A stretch of DNA of 10,298 bases from Aquifex aeolicus (GTDB taxonomy: Bacteria; Aquificota; Aquificia; Aquificales; Aquificaceae): NCBI GenBank assembly GCA_015662815.1, contig DQTK01000066.1, positions 1 to 10,298 on the forward strand. The letters run 5' to 3'. How positions within the stretch are numbered: the first letter of the stretch is position 1; each line of letters begins with the position of its first letter. Below are positions 1-6,609 of the stretch, one piece after another. The position numbers and the translations under genes are program-made. The notes under the pieces were generated by a model. That model saw nothing but the letters and a program-made list of their open reading frames with translations, did no database searches and was not told the DNA's origin.

Positions 1-77
1 AAACAAAGAGCTATATTGGTTTGGCGGAGCTTGTATGTTTTGGCTAAGCTTCCTATTGTAAATCCTAACTTCCCTAA
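1..77 (-). CDS. Partial LpxL/HtrB-like lipid A acyltransferase frame, no start codon visible
   Basis: Downstream of the GT9 gene, in the same frame and right after two tandem TAA stops (78-83), an open frame runs off the left edge. Its 25 codons begin LGKLGF and, from codon 21, read NIALC, with a TT beginning the next codon at the edge. This resembles the N-terminal block of LpxL/HtrB lauroyl acyltransferases, where LGKL is followed about 14-16 residues later by NLxLCF. These enzymes add a secondary acyl chain to lipid A at the inner membrane, which suits the heptosyltransferase neighbour. No ATG, GTG or TTG occurs in frame between the tandem stops and the window edge, and the hydrophobic stretch that normally precedes LGKL is missing. 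The gene may use a non-standard start (an ATA with AGGA six bases upstream exists), start further left, or be truncated. The match rests on about 25 residues only. Confidence 0.35.
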
Positions 78-80
78 TTA

Positions 81-1019
81 TTAAGCGGGCTCATTCAAAA
101 TGCTTATAGCTTGTTCAAAAATCTTTAGAGGAGATATATCAAGACATTCGTATGTATTGAATTTACAATATCCTTTTCCATGTAAATCACAGGGTTGACA
201 ATCAAGGCACCTACAGAAAACGTACCCTTCATCGGGATAAAGGGAGAAGCCCAACGTTGGATGAGTACCTCCGTATATTTGTATTGCTTTGGTTTTTACA
301 GCTCTTGCACAGTGAAGGAGTCCGCTATCATTCCCGATAAAGAGTCTGGCTCCTTTTATAACTGCCAAAACATCTGTTAAACTGAGTTTTCCGCAAAGAT
401 TTTCTCCGTAAAAATCCCTTGAGATTTCGAAATCAGTACTATCGCCCACTATTACAACCTTTATTCCCTCGCGAAAAAAGAAATCTGATAGTTCTTTAAA
501 GTGTGGGTATCTTTTCTTTCTATAACGGGCTCCGGGAGCTATGACCACGTAATCACCAAATATCTCCTTAAATCTTTTTACCCTTGCTTCTGAAACTATT
601 ATTGAGGGTCTCGGGTTTTCCACTTTTATTAAATCCTCTATACTTTTCGCGTAAGCCTCAGGGATATAATAGGATTTCCTGAACTTTTTCAAAAGAATAG
701 ATAATCTTCTTCTCAAACTTTCCTTGGGATAGCTTCTCCATTTTCCTTTTATGTGTAAGCGAACCAGTAAACTTTTTAATGTCTTATGCAGGTCCACTTT
801 TATTTCAAAATCTTTCGGAATTTTCTTAATTTCCTTTAAAAAGAGTTTTTTATCTATCTCAATAACTTTTACCCTATTGTCGTCTAAGAAAAGCTCACCA
901 TAGGGTTTAAAGGTCAAAATGTAGGGCTTAAAACCCAAACCTATCAAAGGATTAAATAAAACCGAAGTTAAAACTACATCTCCCAATGAGGAAAAACGAA
1001 CTAATAGAGCTTTTTTCAT
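81..1019 (-). CDS. Glycosyltransferase family 9 protein (LPS heptosyltransferase-like)
   Basis: This 312-residue protein has the layout of GT9 enzymes such as WaaC, WaaF and WaaQ, which transfer ADP-heptose onto the LPS inner core on the cytoplasmic face of the inner membrane. The N-terminus carries RFSSLGDVVLT (residues 8-18), the Rossmann-like entry of the acceptor domain. The donor domain shows VIAPGARYRKKRYP (159-172), FIGNDSGLLHCARA (227-240) and IYGGTHPTLGF (248-258), the usual GT9 signatures. The C-terminus holds a cysteine cluster (C269, C271, C274, C277, C285, C292) like the CxPC...C pattern of many family members. Length is near the usual 320-350. The start overlaps the stop of the upstream kinase-like gene by four bases (ATGA, 1016-1019), so the two are probably translationally coupled. 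Heptose or another sugar cannot be settled from sequence alone. Confidence 0.88.
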   Translation of the reverse strand: MKKALLVRFSSLGDVVLTSVLFNPLIGLGFKPYILTFKPYGELFLDDNRVKVIEIDKKLFLKEIKKIPKDFEIKVDLHKTLKSLLVRLHIKGKWRSYPKESLRRRLSILLKKFRKSYYIPEAYAKSIEDLIKVENPRPSIIVSEARVKRFKEIFGDYVVIAPGARYRKKRYPHFKELSDFFFREGIKVVIVGDSTDFEISRDFYGENLCGKLSLTDVLAVIKGARLFIGNDSGLLHCARAVKTKAIQIYGGTHPTLGFSLYPDEGYVFCRCLDCQPCDLHGKGYCKFNTYECLDISPLKIFEQAISILNEPA

Positions 1020-1567
1020 AACACCTTCCCGAAAAATGAAGCAATTACAGGAATAAGAAAATTGTCGTCAAGTTTTAAATCCAGACTCTCCAAGACTGCA
1101 CAAATAGAGGAAATTGTAAATGCCTTCATAGGCTGAGTGAAAATGAGCAGAGCCAAGAAACTGGAAAAGAAAAATGCCAGCGTTCCCTCAACACTCTTGT
1201 TAAGGTTGTAAGGTAATTTATTTTTTCCAAAGTAATAGCCTATTAGTCCTGAGAATCCATCTCCTACTGCGAGTACCACTATACCGTACACCGCTTCCTT
1301 TCCGAAAAGGATGTAGCTCAAAAACACACCTATGAGTGCGTATAGAGATTGTATAGCTGGAGTACTTAAGTTTTTATCCCTTTCGAAAAGATTTATCAGA
1401 AAACCAAAGAGCTTCATTATGGGCTCATACCTTATAACTATCAAAAAGCTTGTAATTATTCCTAAAAGAAAAAGTAGAATATTCAACCAATAAGGGAAAA
1501 AGAGTATCGGTATACTCAGCATAAGAATGGAAATTATGTGAAATATCTTACGTCTTAATTCGAGCAT
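1016..1567 (-). CDS. CTP-dependent polyprenol/diacylglycerol kinase-like membrane protein (SEC59/DGK1/VTE5 family)
   Basis: This 183-residue, very hydrophobic protein has roughly six membrane segments. Family motifs are visible: ELRRKIFH at residues 3-10, VGDGFSGLIG with a following YFGK (101-115), NKSVEGTLAFF (123-133) and a C-terminal LESLDLKLDDNFLIPV (159-174). These match the dolichol kinase / yeast Dgk1 / phytol kinase family, which phosphorylates lipid alcohols with CTP and is related to CDP-diacylglycerol synthases. The substrate here is unknown; diacylglycerol, undecaprenol, farnesol or another isoprenoid alcohol are all possible. It is the first gene of a minus-strand pair with the GT9 gene (ATGA overlap), and its start lies only 24 bp from the divergent THEP1 gene. 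A convincing Shine-Dalgarno is not visible. Confidence 0.8.
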   Translation of the reverse strand: MLELRRKIFHIISILMLSIPILFFPYWLNILLFLLGIITSFLIVIRYEPIMKLFGFLINLFERDKNLSTPAIQSLYALIGVFLSYILFGKEAVYGIVVLAVGDGFSGLIGYYFGKNKLPYNLNKSVEGTLAFFFSSFLALLIFTQPMKAFTISSICAVLESLDLKLDDNFLIPVIASFFGKVL

Positions 1568-1591
1568 ACTTAAGAGTTTAAAATAGTTCCA
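1568..1591. promoter_or_regulatory. 24-bp divergent intergenic region, possible back-to-back promoters
   Basis: Two genes diverge from this very short gap, so any promoters must extend into both coding regions. On the plus strand TAAAAT (1579-1584) could be a -10 element with a weak TTAATT (1555-1560) 18 bp upstream; that would start transcription almost at the THEP1 ATG, giving a nearly leaderless message. On the minus strand TATTTT (complement of 1580-1585) could serve the kinase-like gene in the same way. Neither ATG has a good Shine-Dalgarno, which fits short or absent leaders. These are pattern matches in AT-rich DNA only. Confidence 0.25.
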
Positions 1592-2128
1592 ATGAAAATA
1601 ATCATCACGGGTCAGCCCGGTATAGGGAAAACAACCTTAATAAAGAAGCTCGTAAAGAAATTGGGACAGGATGCTATCGGATTCTGGACGGAGGAAGTGA
1701 GGGATCCGGAGACAAACAAAAGAACCGGTTTTAGAATTATCACCACCGATGGTAAGAAAAGAATATTCTCCTCTAAGTTTTTTACTTCGAAGAAACTTGT
1801 AGGTTCCTACGGTGTAAATGTTCAATATTTTGAAGAACTTGCTCTTCCCATACTTGAAAAGGCTTATGTTGAAGCTAAAAAGAATAAGAAGAAAATCATA
1901 ATCATAGATGAAATAGGAAAAATGGAACTCTTTTCGAAGAAATTTAGAGATTTGGTAAGACAAATTATCCATGACCCTACCGTGAAGGTGGTTGCAACGA
2001 TACCGATAAGGGATGTCCACCCTTTAGTTAAAGAAATAAGAAGGCTTTCGGGAGCTGTTTTAATAGAACTTACCAAGGAAAACAGGGACTTTATACTTGA
2101 GGATATTCTCGGTCTTTTGAGACAATAA
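1592..2128 (+). CDS. THEP1-type nucleoside-triphosphatase
   Basis: This 178-residue P-loop NTPase has Walker A GQPGIGKTT at residues 7-15 and Walker B KIIIIDEIGKME at 101-112 with D106 and E107. The DEIGKME motif, the FWTEEVR segment (31-37) and the GSYGVNV region (71-77) are characteristic of the THEP1 family (Pfam NTPase_1), whose human member is the cancer-related NTPase C1orf57/NTPCR. Members hydrolyse ATP, GTP and other NTPs slowly in vitro; the physiological role is unknown. The sequence looks nearly identical to the structurally characterised A. aeolicus enzyme as I recall it, which supports the taxonomic placement. It has the full family length. The next gene starts 7 bp after its stop, so it is probably cotranscribed with the pgsA-like gene. 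Confidence 0.93.
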   Translation: MKIIITGQPGIGKTTLIKKLVKKLGQDAIGFWTEEVRDPETNKRTGFRIITTDGKKRIFSSKFFTSKKLVGSYGVNVQYFEELALPILEKAYVEAKKNKKKIIIIDEIGKMELFSKKFRDLVRQIIHDPTVKVVATIPIRDVHPLVKEIRRLSGAVLIELTKENRDFILEDILGLLRQ

Positions 2129-2135
2129 GTAGTAA

Positions 2136-2630
2136 ATGGAACATCTTTTTACACTCACAAGAATAATACTCAGTTTTCCTATAGTTGGCTTTATATTAAC
2201 AAGACAGTATGAAATAGCTTTTATCCTTTACATTATCGGAGCTTTAACCGATTGGTTTGACGGTAATCTGGCGAGAAAAAATAACAGAATCTCTAATTTT
2301 GGAAAGCTTTTAGACCCGTATGCGGATAAGGTCTTCGTTATCCTGCCTTTAATAGCTCTGGTTGATGCAAATAAAGTTGATGGAATATGGGTAATACTTC
2401 TTACCTTCAGAGAACTGAGTATTTCCTTTTTAAGAAGCATTGCCGTTGAAAAAGGAGTTTATATGGAAGCTTCTTTTTTGGGAAAGATTAAAGCATTATT
2501 GGAATTTATTGCTGTATCTCTGTTACTTCTGGAAAGTTCTGTCGGAGAGTATATCCTTATACTCAGCATAATATTTGCATATCTATCCGCTTATCAGTAT
2601 TTAAAGTCTTACCTGTTTACTAGCTTTTGA
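2136..2630 (+). CDS. pgsA: CDP-alcohol phosphatidyltransferase, probably CDP-diacylglycerol-glycerol-3-phosphate phosphatidyltransferase
   Basis: This 164-residue multi-helix membrane protein has an exact CDP-alcohol phosphatidyltransferase signature, DG-x2-AR-x8-G-x3-D-x3-D. The catalytic and metal-binding aspartates are D39, D42, D60 and D64, with G43, A46, R47 and G56 in place. The family condenses CDP-diacylglycerol with an alcohol in the inner membrane. The N-terminal FTLTRIILSFPIV (residues 5-17) resembles the NxLTxxRI opening of PgsA, the phosphatidylglycerophosphate synthase, although the family name is safer than the exact substrate. It is slightly shorter than typical PgsA (about 175-190 residues). 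It starts 7 bp after the THEP1 stop. Its last 11 bases (2620-2630) overlap the tail of the opposing nadE gene, leaving no room for a terminator between them. Confidence 0.85.
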   Translation: MEHLFTLTRIILSFPIVGFILTRQYEIAFILYIIGALTDWFDGNLARKNNRISNFGKLLDPYADKVFVILPLIALVDANKVDGIWVILLTFRELSISFLRSIAVEKGVYMEASFLGKIKALLEFIAVSLLLLESSVGEYILILSIIFAYLSAYQYLKSYLFTSF

Positions 2631-4323
2631 ATTTATTTGTTATTGGCATTCTCCAATCTCTTCCGAAAGCCCTTTTAGTTACTTTTATTCCAACAGGAGC
2701 CTGCTTTCTTTTGTATTCGTTCTTCCTAAGCATGTTTATGGTTTTATAAACGGCTTCAGGAGGTAAACCTTTAGAAATTATTTCCTCAGGGCTTAGGTTT
2801 TCCTCTATATAGAGCACTAAGATTTTATCTAAAATCTCGTAAGGGGGAAGAGTATCTTGGTCTGTTTGATTTGGTCTTAGCTCCGCTGAAGGAGGCTTTT
2901 GAAACACTCTTTCGGGTATATCAGGTTTTAAAGAGTTTCTAAACCTTGCAAGTTTGTAAACCCATGTTTTGTAAATGTCCTTTATCGGTGCGAATCCTCC
3001 CGACATATCTCCGTAAATAGTGGTATATCCTACCGCTGTTTCACTCTTATTTGAAGTGGAAAGTACCAAATAACCGAACTTGTTAGAGAAGTAAAAAAGG
3101 ATATTAGCCCTTATACGAGCTTGTATATTTTCATCCGCCACATCGAATTCAATTTCACAAAGCTCCCTTTCGAATTCTTTAAAGTAAGCGTTGTATATGT
3201 TTTCTATCGGAATTACGTGAAACTCTATTCCTAAATTTTGAGCAAGGGTCTTGGCGTCTTCATAACTCTCTCGGGAAGAGAACTGTGAAGGCATGTAAAT
3301 TCCAATCACTCTGTCTTTGCCAAGAGCATCCGTTGCAAGACAAGCCACGAAAGAACTATCGATTCCCCCAGATAGCCCGAGGATAACCTTTTCAAAGCTG
3401 TTCTTATCAACGTAATCCTTAAGGCCGAGTTTAAGGGCTTTGTATACTTCTTCTTCTTCCTTGGGTAAGTATTCTATTCTGGGTTCACGAAAAGACCTTT
3501 TTCCTAAGTTCAAGAAAGATTTTACTTTAATAGTGGTTTCCCTACTGCTTGCCTCTCTCCAACGCAAATCCATAACCCGTTTTCTTTTAACTTCCTCAAG
3601 CTCAAGACTTACCGTAAAAACATCTTCCTCAAAGGCTTTAGCTCTTGCGATTATTTTTCCATCGGGTGATATTACAAGACTTCTTCCATCGAAAACTAAT
3701 TCATCTTGTCCACCTACTAAATTTACATAGCTTACAAAACAGATATTATCCTGGGCTCTTGCCTTTAAAAAGCTTTCTTTAAAGGAATATTTCCCTATAT
3801 GGTAGGGAGAGGCGTTAACGTTAACTATCAACTGTGCACCTGCGAGAGCTGTCTTCCTTTCTACTCCATCCGGATACCAGATATCCTCACATATTGAGAA
3901 GGCAACTTTATAACCATTTATCTCTATAATTAAAGGTTCTTCACCTTTCCGAAAATATCTATATTCGTCAAACACGCTGTAATTGGGAAGGTAGTGTTTC
4001 TTGTAAATTCCGAAAACCTCTCCTTTGTATATAACGACAAGAGCATTGTATAGGTCAAACTCGTAATAGGGAAGCCCTACGGCTATTACCGTATCGTAGT
4101 TTTTACTTTTGGTAATAATCTCTTCAAGAGCTTTTTTACATTCCGCCAAAAAGTGAGGTTGCAAAAGTAAATCTTCCGCAGGATATCCGGATAAGGCGAG
4201 TTCAGGAAAGGCTATAAGATGTGATACATCCTTATTCTCTTCTATAACCTTTAAAATTTTTTTCCTATTCGCCTCTATATCTCCTACTGTGAAATTTAAC
4301 TGAGCCAGGGTAATATTTAGCAT
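2620..4323 (-). CDS. nadE: Glutamine-dependent NAD+ synthetase
   Basis: This is a two-domain, 567-residue enzyme that makes NAD+ from nicotinic acid adenine dinucleotide, ATP and ammonia drawn from glutamine. Residues 1 to about 265 form a nitrilase-type glutaminase with the expected triad: E41 (in FPELALSGYP), K109 (in KKHYLPNYSVFDE) and C145 (in SICEDIWYPDG). The synthetase domain begins near 290 and has the PP-loop LSGGIDSS (317-324). Downstream, STSNKSE (422-428), GYTTIYGDMSGGFAPIKD (432-449) and KPPSAELRPNQTDQDTLPPY (476-495) are typical NadE segments for ATP, NaAD and ammonia-channel contacts. Length and order match the bacterial glutamine-dependent form. It is a single-gene unit facing two plus-strand groups. 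The region before its ATG holds only a weak, very close AGGAA; a TAAAAT box (complement of 4334-4339) may be its -10. Confidence 0.96.
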   Translation of the reverse strand: MLNITLAQLNFTVGDIEANRKKILKVIEENKDVSHLIAFPELALSGYPAEDLLLQPHFLAECKKALEEIITKSKNYDTVIAVGLPYYEFDLYNALVVIYKGEVFGIYKKHYLPNYSVFDEYRYFRKGEEPLIIEINGYKVAFSICEDIWYPDGVERKTALAGAQLIVNVNASPYHIGKYSFKESFLKARAQDNICFVSYVNLVGGQDELVFDGRSLVISPDGKIIARAKAFEEDVFTVSLELEEVKRKRVMDLRWREASSRETTIKVKSFLNLGKRSFREPRIEYLPKEEEEVYKALKLGLKDYVDKNSFEKVILGLSGGIDSSFVACLATDALGKDRVIGIYMPSQFSSRESYEDAKTLAQNLGIEFHVIPIENIYNAYFKEFERELCEIEFDVADENIQARIRANILFYFSNKFGYLVLSTSNKSETAVGYTTIYGDMSGGFAPIKDIYKTWVYKLARFRNSLKPDIPERVFQKPPSAELRPNQTDQDTLPPYEILDKILVLYIEENLSPEEIISKGLPPEAVYKTINMLRKNEYKRKQAPVGIKVTKRAFGRDWRMPITNKFKS

Positions 4324-4356
4324 TTCCTAGAAAATTTTATCAGGAAAGAAAGGGAA

Positions 4357-4384
4357 TTGATTTTTAAGATTATTAGAATATTTT
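4357..4384 (+). promoter_or_regulatory. Candidate promoter for the DUF2892-type gene
   Basis: TTGATT (4357-4362) and TATTTT (4379-4384) are separated by 16 bp and would act as sigma-70-like -35 and -10 elements, starting transcription near 4391. The -10 lies inside the palindrome at 4363-4396, so a protein bound there would block RNA polymerase. This is a consensus match in AT-rich DNA. Confidence 0.35.
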
Positions 4385-4396
4385 AATATTCTTAAA
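4363..4396. repeat. 34-bp AT-rich near-perfect palindrome, candidate operator
   Basis: The sequence is symmetric about the 4379/4380 boundary: 15 of 17 base pairs match, with mismatches only at 4376/4383 and 4370/4389. The outer arms read TTTAAGAT and ATTCTTAAA. A second, nested and off-centre inverted repeat lies within it (AGAATATT, two bases, AATATTCT; 4375-4392). It sits just before the Shine-Dalgarno of a short gene in the only sizeable gap of the window and overlaps the candidate -10, which favours an operator for a dimeric or multimeric regulator. It could also fold in RNA, but it has only one G-C pair and no adjoining U-run, so it is a poor terminator. Confidence 0.6.
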
Positions 4397-4401
4397 CAGT
4401 G

Positions 4402-4408
4402 AAGGAGG
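4402..4408 (+). promoter_or_regulatory. Strong Shine-Dalgarno AAGGAGG
   Basis: A full AAGGAGG lies 9 bases before the ATG at 4418 and fixes that start over the second ATG two codons later. It is the strongest ribosome site in the window, where most genes have weak ones, and suggests high expression of the small membrane protein. Confidence 0.8.
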
Positions 4409-4417
4409 CAGGAAGCT

Positions 4418-4627
4418 ATGACAATGGATAGGGTACTGAGACTTACTTCAGGTGTAGTGTTGATGATAGTATTTTTTTTCGGAATCCTGCCGGCGAAAGA
4501 AGTTCACTGGTTCTGGAAGGCTTTTATAGTGTTTATGTCTATCAATCAAATACAATCTGCTTTTACTAATTGGTGTCCGGTGATGACTCTCTACAGGGTG
4601 CTCGGAGTGAGGGAATGTAAATGCTGA
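4418..4627 (+). CDS. Small DUF2892/YgaP-transmembrane-type membrane protein
   Basis: This 69-residue protein has two predicted membrane helices (about 9-24 and 32-50). It has the DUF2892 pattern: an MDRVLRLTSG opening, a Trp in the loop before helix two (W31), an N/CP motif after it (NWCPVMTLYRVLG, 51-63) and cysteines at C53, C67 and C69. The family includes the membrane part of E. coli YgaP, where it is fused to a rhodanese domain, and many stand-alone small proteins near sulfide, persulfide or heavy-metal response genes. Its function is unknown. The cysteines at the cytoplasmic end of helix two and at the extreme C-terminus (CKC) hint at sulfur, metal or redox handling. It has its own strong ribosome site and a candidate operator. 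The next gene, folP, starts 28 bp later and may be read through from the same promoter. Confidence 0.8.
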   Translation: MTMDRVLRLTSGVVLMIVFFFGILPAKEVHWFWKAFIVFMSINQIQSAFTNWCPVMTLYRVLGVRECKC

Positions 4628-4655
4628 GTTTTCCTTTCCCTTAAAATATTTTTAA

Positions 4656-5852
4656 ATGCTATTAAAGCGCTTCAATGATAAAGATATTTTTTACAAATTT
4701 CTTAAAGAAAGAATCGGTATATTTTTCAAAGAGGCTGAACAGAGGGCTTTTGAAGGGATATTTCACTGTGTGTATTTCAAAGATTTTTCCGTCCCTCCTC
4801 GGATTATTTTTGAAGCCGGAAGGAAAAGTTGTGTCTCGGTTTTTTTTAACGACGGGAATTATGCGATTTGCGGTTCCGAGTCAAAACTAAAAGATTTGTG
4901 CTCTGAGCTTGCAAAGTTTTCCGAAACTAAGAATCTTGCAAGAGAAATTTTAGAAAGTTTTATAAGGTATAGGAAAAAACACTTTCAGCTCAGTTATAAC
5001 AGAAAAATTCTTCCGCTGGGACTAAAGACCGCAATAATGGGTGTCCTGAATGTGACTCCGGATAGTTTCTCCGACGGGGGAAAATACTTAGAGCCTACAA
5101 GTGCAGTAAAGAGAGCTGTTCAAATGGCGGAAGAGGGAGCAGAAATAATAGACATAGGTGGAGAAAGCACACGACCTGGTTCAAAAAGGATATCCGTAGA
5201 AGAGGAGATAAATAGAATATTGCCGGTTTTGAAAGAAGTAAGAAAAGAGCTTCCCGATGTTTGGATTTCTATAGATACTTATAAGTCAGAGGTTGCAAGA
5301 GTTTGTCTTGAAGAAGGAGCTGACATAATAAACGATATAAGCGGTGGGACTTTTGACCCGGAGATTATGAAAGTTGTCATACAGTACAGATGTCCTTACA
5401 TAATAAACCACATCAAAGGCAGACCAGAAACTTGGAAAGAGGAACCCATAATTTATGAAGACGTCGTTGAAGAAATTTCGGAGTTTTTTAAAAAGCAAAT
5501 ATCTAAACTTAAAGAACTCGGGTATAAGGAAGAGGATAAAATCATCCTTGACCCAGGCATAGGCTTCGGAAAACTTCCCGAACACAATATTGAAATACTA
5601 CAGAGATTTTCCGAGTTTAAGATTTTCGGTAAAATTCTCATGGTAGGAGTTTCTAGGAAATCTTTTATAGGTTTAATCCTTGAAGGATTTTTAAATAAAA
5701 AAACTCGGCCAACCGAGAGACTGTACGGTAGCTTGGGAGCTCTCGCTCCCGCGGTGCTTGGTGGAGCAAACATAGTAAGGGTACACGATGTTAAAGAGAC
5801 AAGAGAATTTTTGGCACTTCTCGATGCAGTAAGGACTTACGATGGAGTTTGA
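4656..5852 (+). CDS. folP: Dihydropteroate synthase with N-terminal extension
   Basis: This is a TIM-barrel enzyme that joins 4-aminobenzoate to hydroxymethyl-dihydropterin diphosphate in folate synthesis. Family motifs are all present: MGVLNVTPDSFSDGG (128-142), IIDIGGESTRPG (164-175), SIDTYK (205-210), INDISGG (225-231), LDPGIGFGK (298-306), GVSRKSF (331-337) and RVHDV (375-379). The key residues N132, D207, N226, K335, R376 and H378 are kept. At 398 residues it is about 120 longer than the common form. The extra N-terminal part (1 to about 118), ending in a helix LAREILESFIRYRKKHF (94-110), resembles the accessory domain of long FolP proteins in other thermophiles and clostridia. The MHM/MHN segment reads NHIKG (251-255). 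No Shine-Dalgarno precedes the ATG. The last 11 bases overlap cdaA. Confidence 0.95.
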   Translation: MLLKRFNDKDIFYKFLKERIGIFFKEAEQRAFEGIFHCVYFKDFSVPPRIIFEAGRKSCVSVFFNDGNYAICGSESKLKDLCSELAKFSETKNLAREILESFIRYRKKHFQLSYNRKILPLGLKTAIMGVLNVTPDSFSDGGKYLEPTSAVKRAVQMAEEGAEIIDIGGESTRPGSKRISVEEEINRILPVLKEVRKELPDVWISIDTYKSEVARVCLEEGADIINDISGGTFDPEIMKVVIQYRCPYIINHIKGRPETWKEEPIIYEDVVEEISEFFKKQISKLKELGYKEEDKIILDPGIGFGKLPEHNIEILQRFSEFKIFGKILMVGVSRKSFIGLILEGFLNKKTRPTERLYGSLGALAPAVLGGANIVRVHDVKETREFLALLDAVRTYDGV

Positions 5853-6609
5853 ACTTATAAAGGATTTTTTCAATTGGAGAGATATAGCGGATATATTAGG
5901 GCTTACACTACTTTTTTATTTATTCATAAGATTTCTCTTCATAGCAAAAGGCCTTTATCTTCTAAGGATACTAATCCTATTCGGTCTTCTTTGGACGGTT
6001 GCTGAAATTCTCGGACTGTCCACCCTTTCTTGGATTTTTGAGAAACTTTGGACTCTTATACTTTTTGCCCTTGTGGTAATCTTCCAGCCTGAAATCAGAA
6101 GAACTCTGGCAAATATAGGGAAAAGAACTAAAGTTTTGAAGATTCAAGAATACGAAGAGAGGTCTATAGATAGATTGGTAAGAGCCTGCAGGTTTATGGC
6201 GGAAAGACAGATAGGAGCTTTAATAGTTATCGAGAGGGAACAGAACATAGAGGACTTGGTTGAGGGATGTATTTATATAGATGCGCATATATCTGCAGAA
6301 TTGATTATTACAATTTTTTACCCTCTCACTCCGCTTCATGACGGTGCAATTGTTATAAGAAACGATAGAATAGCATTTGCTTCCTGTGTATTACCTCTTT
6401 CTAAAAATCCAGCACTACCGAGGAAGTATGGAACAAGGCATCGTGCAGCGGTTGGGATAACGGAACTCAGTGATGCGGTAGCTATAGTAGTGTCTGAGGA
6501 AACCGGAGAGATATCTGTGGCCGTAGAAGGGACTATCGAAAAAGCTCTTGATCCTGAGCTTTTAAAAGATAAACTTTTTAACCTCTTAGGGGTAAAGTAT
6601 GAATCATAA
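5842..6609 (+). CDS. cdaA: Diadenylate cyclase CdaA (DacA), c-di-AMP synthase
   Basis: This membrane-bound cyclase makes cyclic di-AMP from two ATP. Three N-terminal membrane helices are visible (about 15-34, 38-57 and 62-82), followed by a coiled linker and the DAC (DisA_N) domain from about residue 105. Both catalytic signatures are intact: DGA at 167-169 (in PLHDGAIVIRND) and RHR at 199-201 (in KYGTRHRAAVGITE). The length, 255, is slightly under the usual 270. The ATG lies inside the folP end (11-bp overlap), and the next gene, a YbbR protein, overlaps by 11 bp in the same way, so translation is probably coupled along folP-cdaA-cdaR. This order is also known from Geobacter-type genomes, where glmM usually follows; glmM is absent here. 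It is the only c-di-AMP synthase in the window. Confidence 0.95.
   Translation: MEFELIKDFFNWRDIADILGLTLLFYLFIRFLFIAKGLYLLRILILFGLLWTVAEILGLSTLSWIFEKLWTLILFALVVIFQPEIRRTLANIGKRTKVLKIQEYEERSIDRLVRACRFMAERQIGALIVIEREQNIEDLVEGCIYIDAHISAELIITIFYPLTPLHDGAIVIRNDRIAFASCVLPLSKNPALPRKYGTRHRAAVGITELSDAVAIVVSEETGEISVAVEGTIEKALDPELLKDKLFNLLGVKYES

Noticed and set aside
1511..2571. 14-base direct repeat TATACTCAGCATAA at 1511-1524 and 2558-2571
   Set aside because: A single pair of this length is close to chance in 10 kb of AT-rich DNA. Both copies lie in membrane-protein coding sequence and no other copy was found.
3440..3730. Plus-strand open frame of 96 codons inside nadE
   Set aside because: It lies antisense to the strongly conserved nadE gene, has a Ser/Leu/Lys-rich composition typical of reverse translation and matches no family I recognise.
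4363..4396. Palindrome as a rho-independent terminator
   Set aside because: It has a single G-C pair, no U-run, and lies upstream of both flanking genes rather than downstream.
5286..5773. Minus-strand open frames opposite folP
   Set aside because: They lie wholly within conserved folP motifs on the other strand and lack start context.
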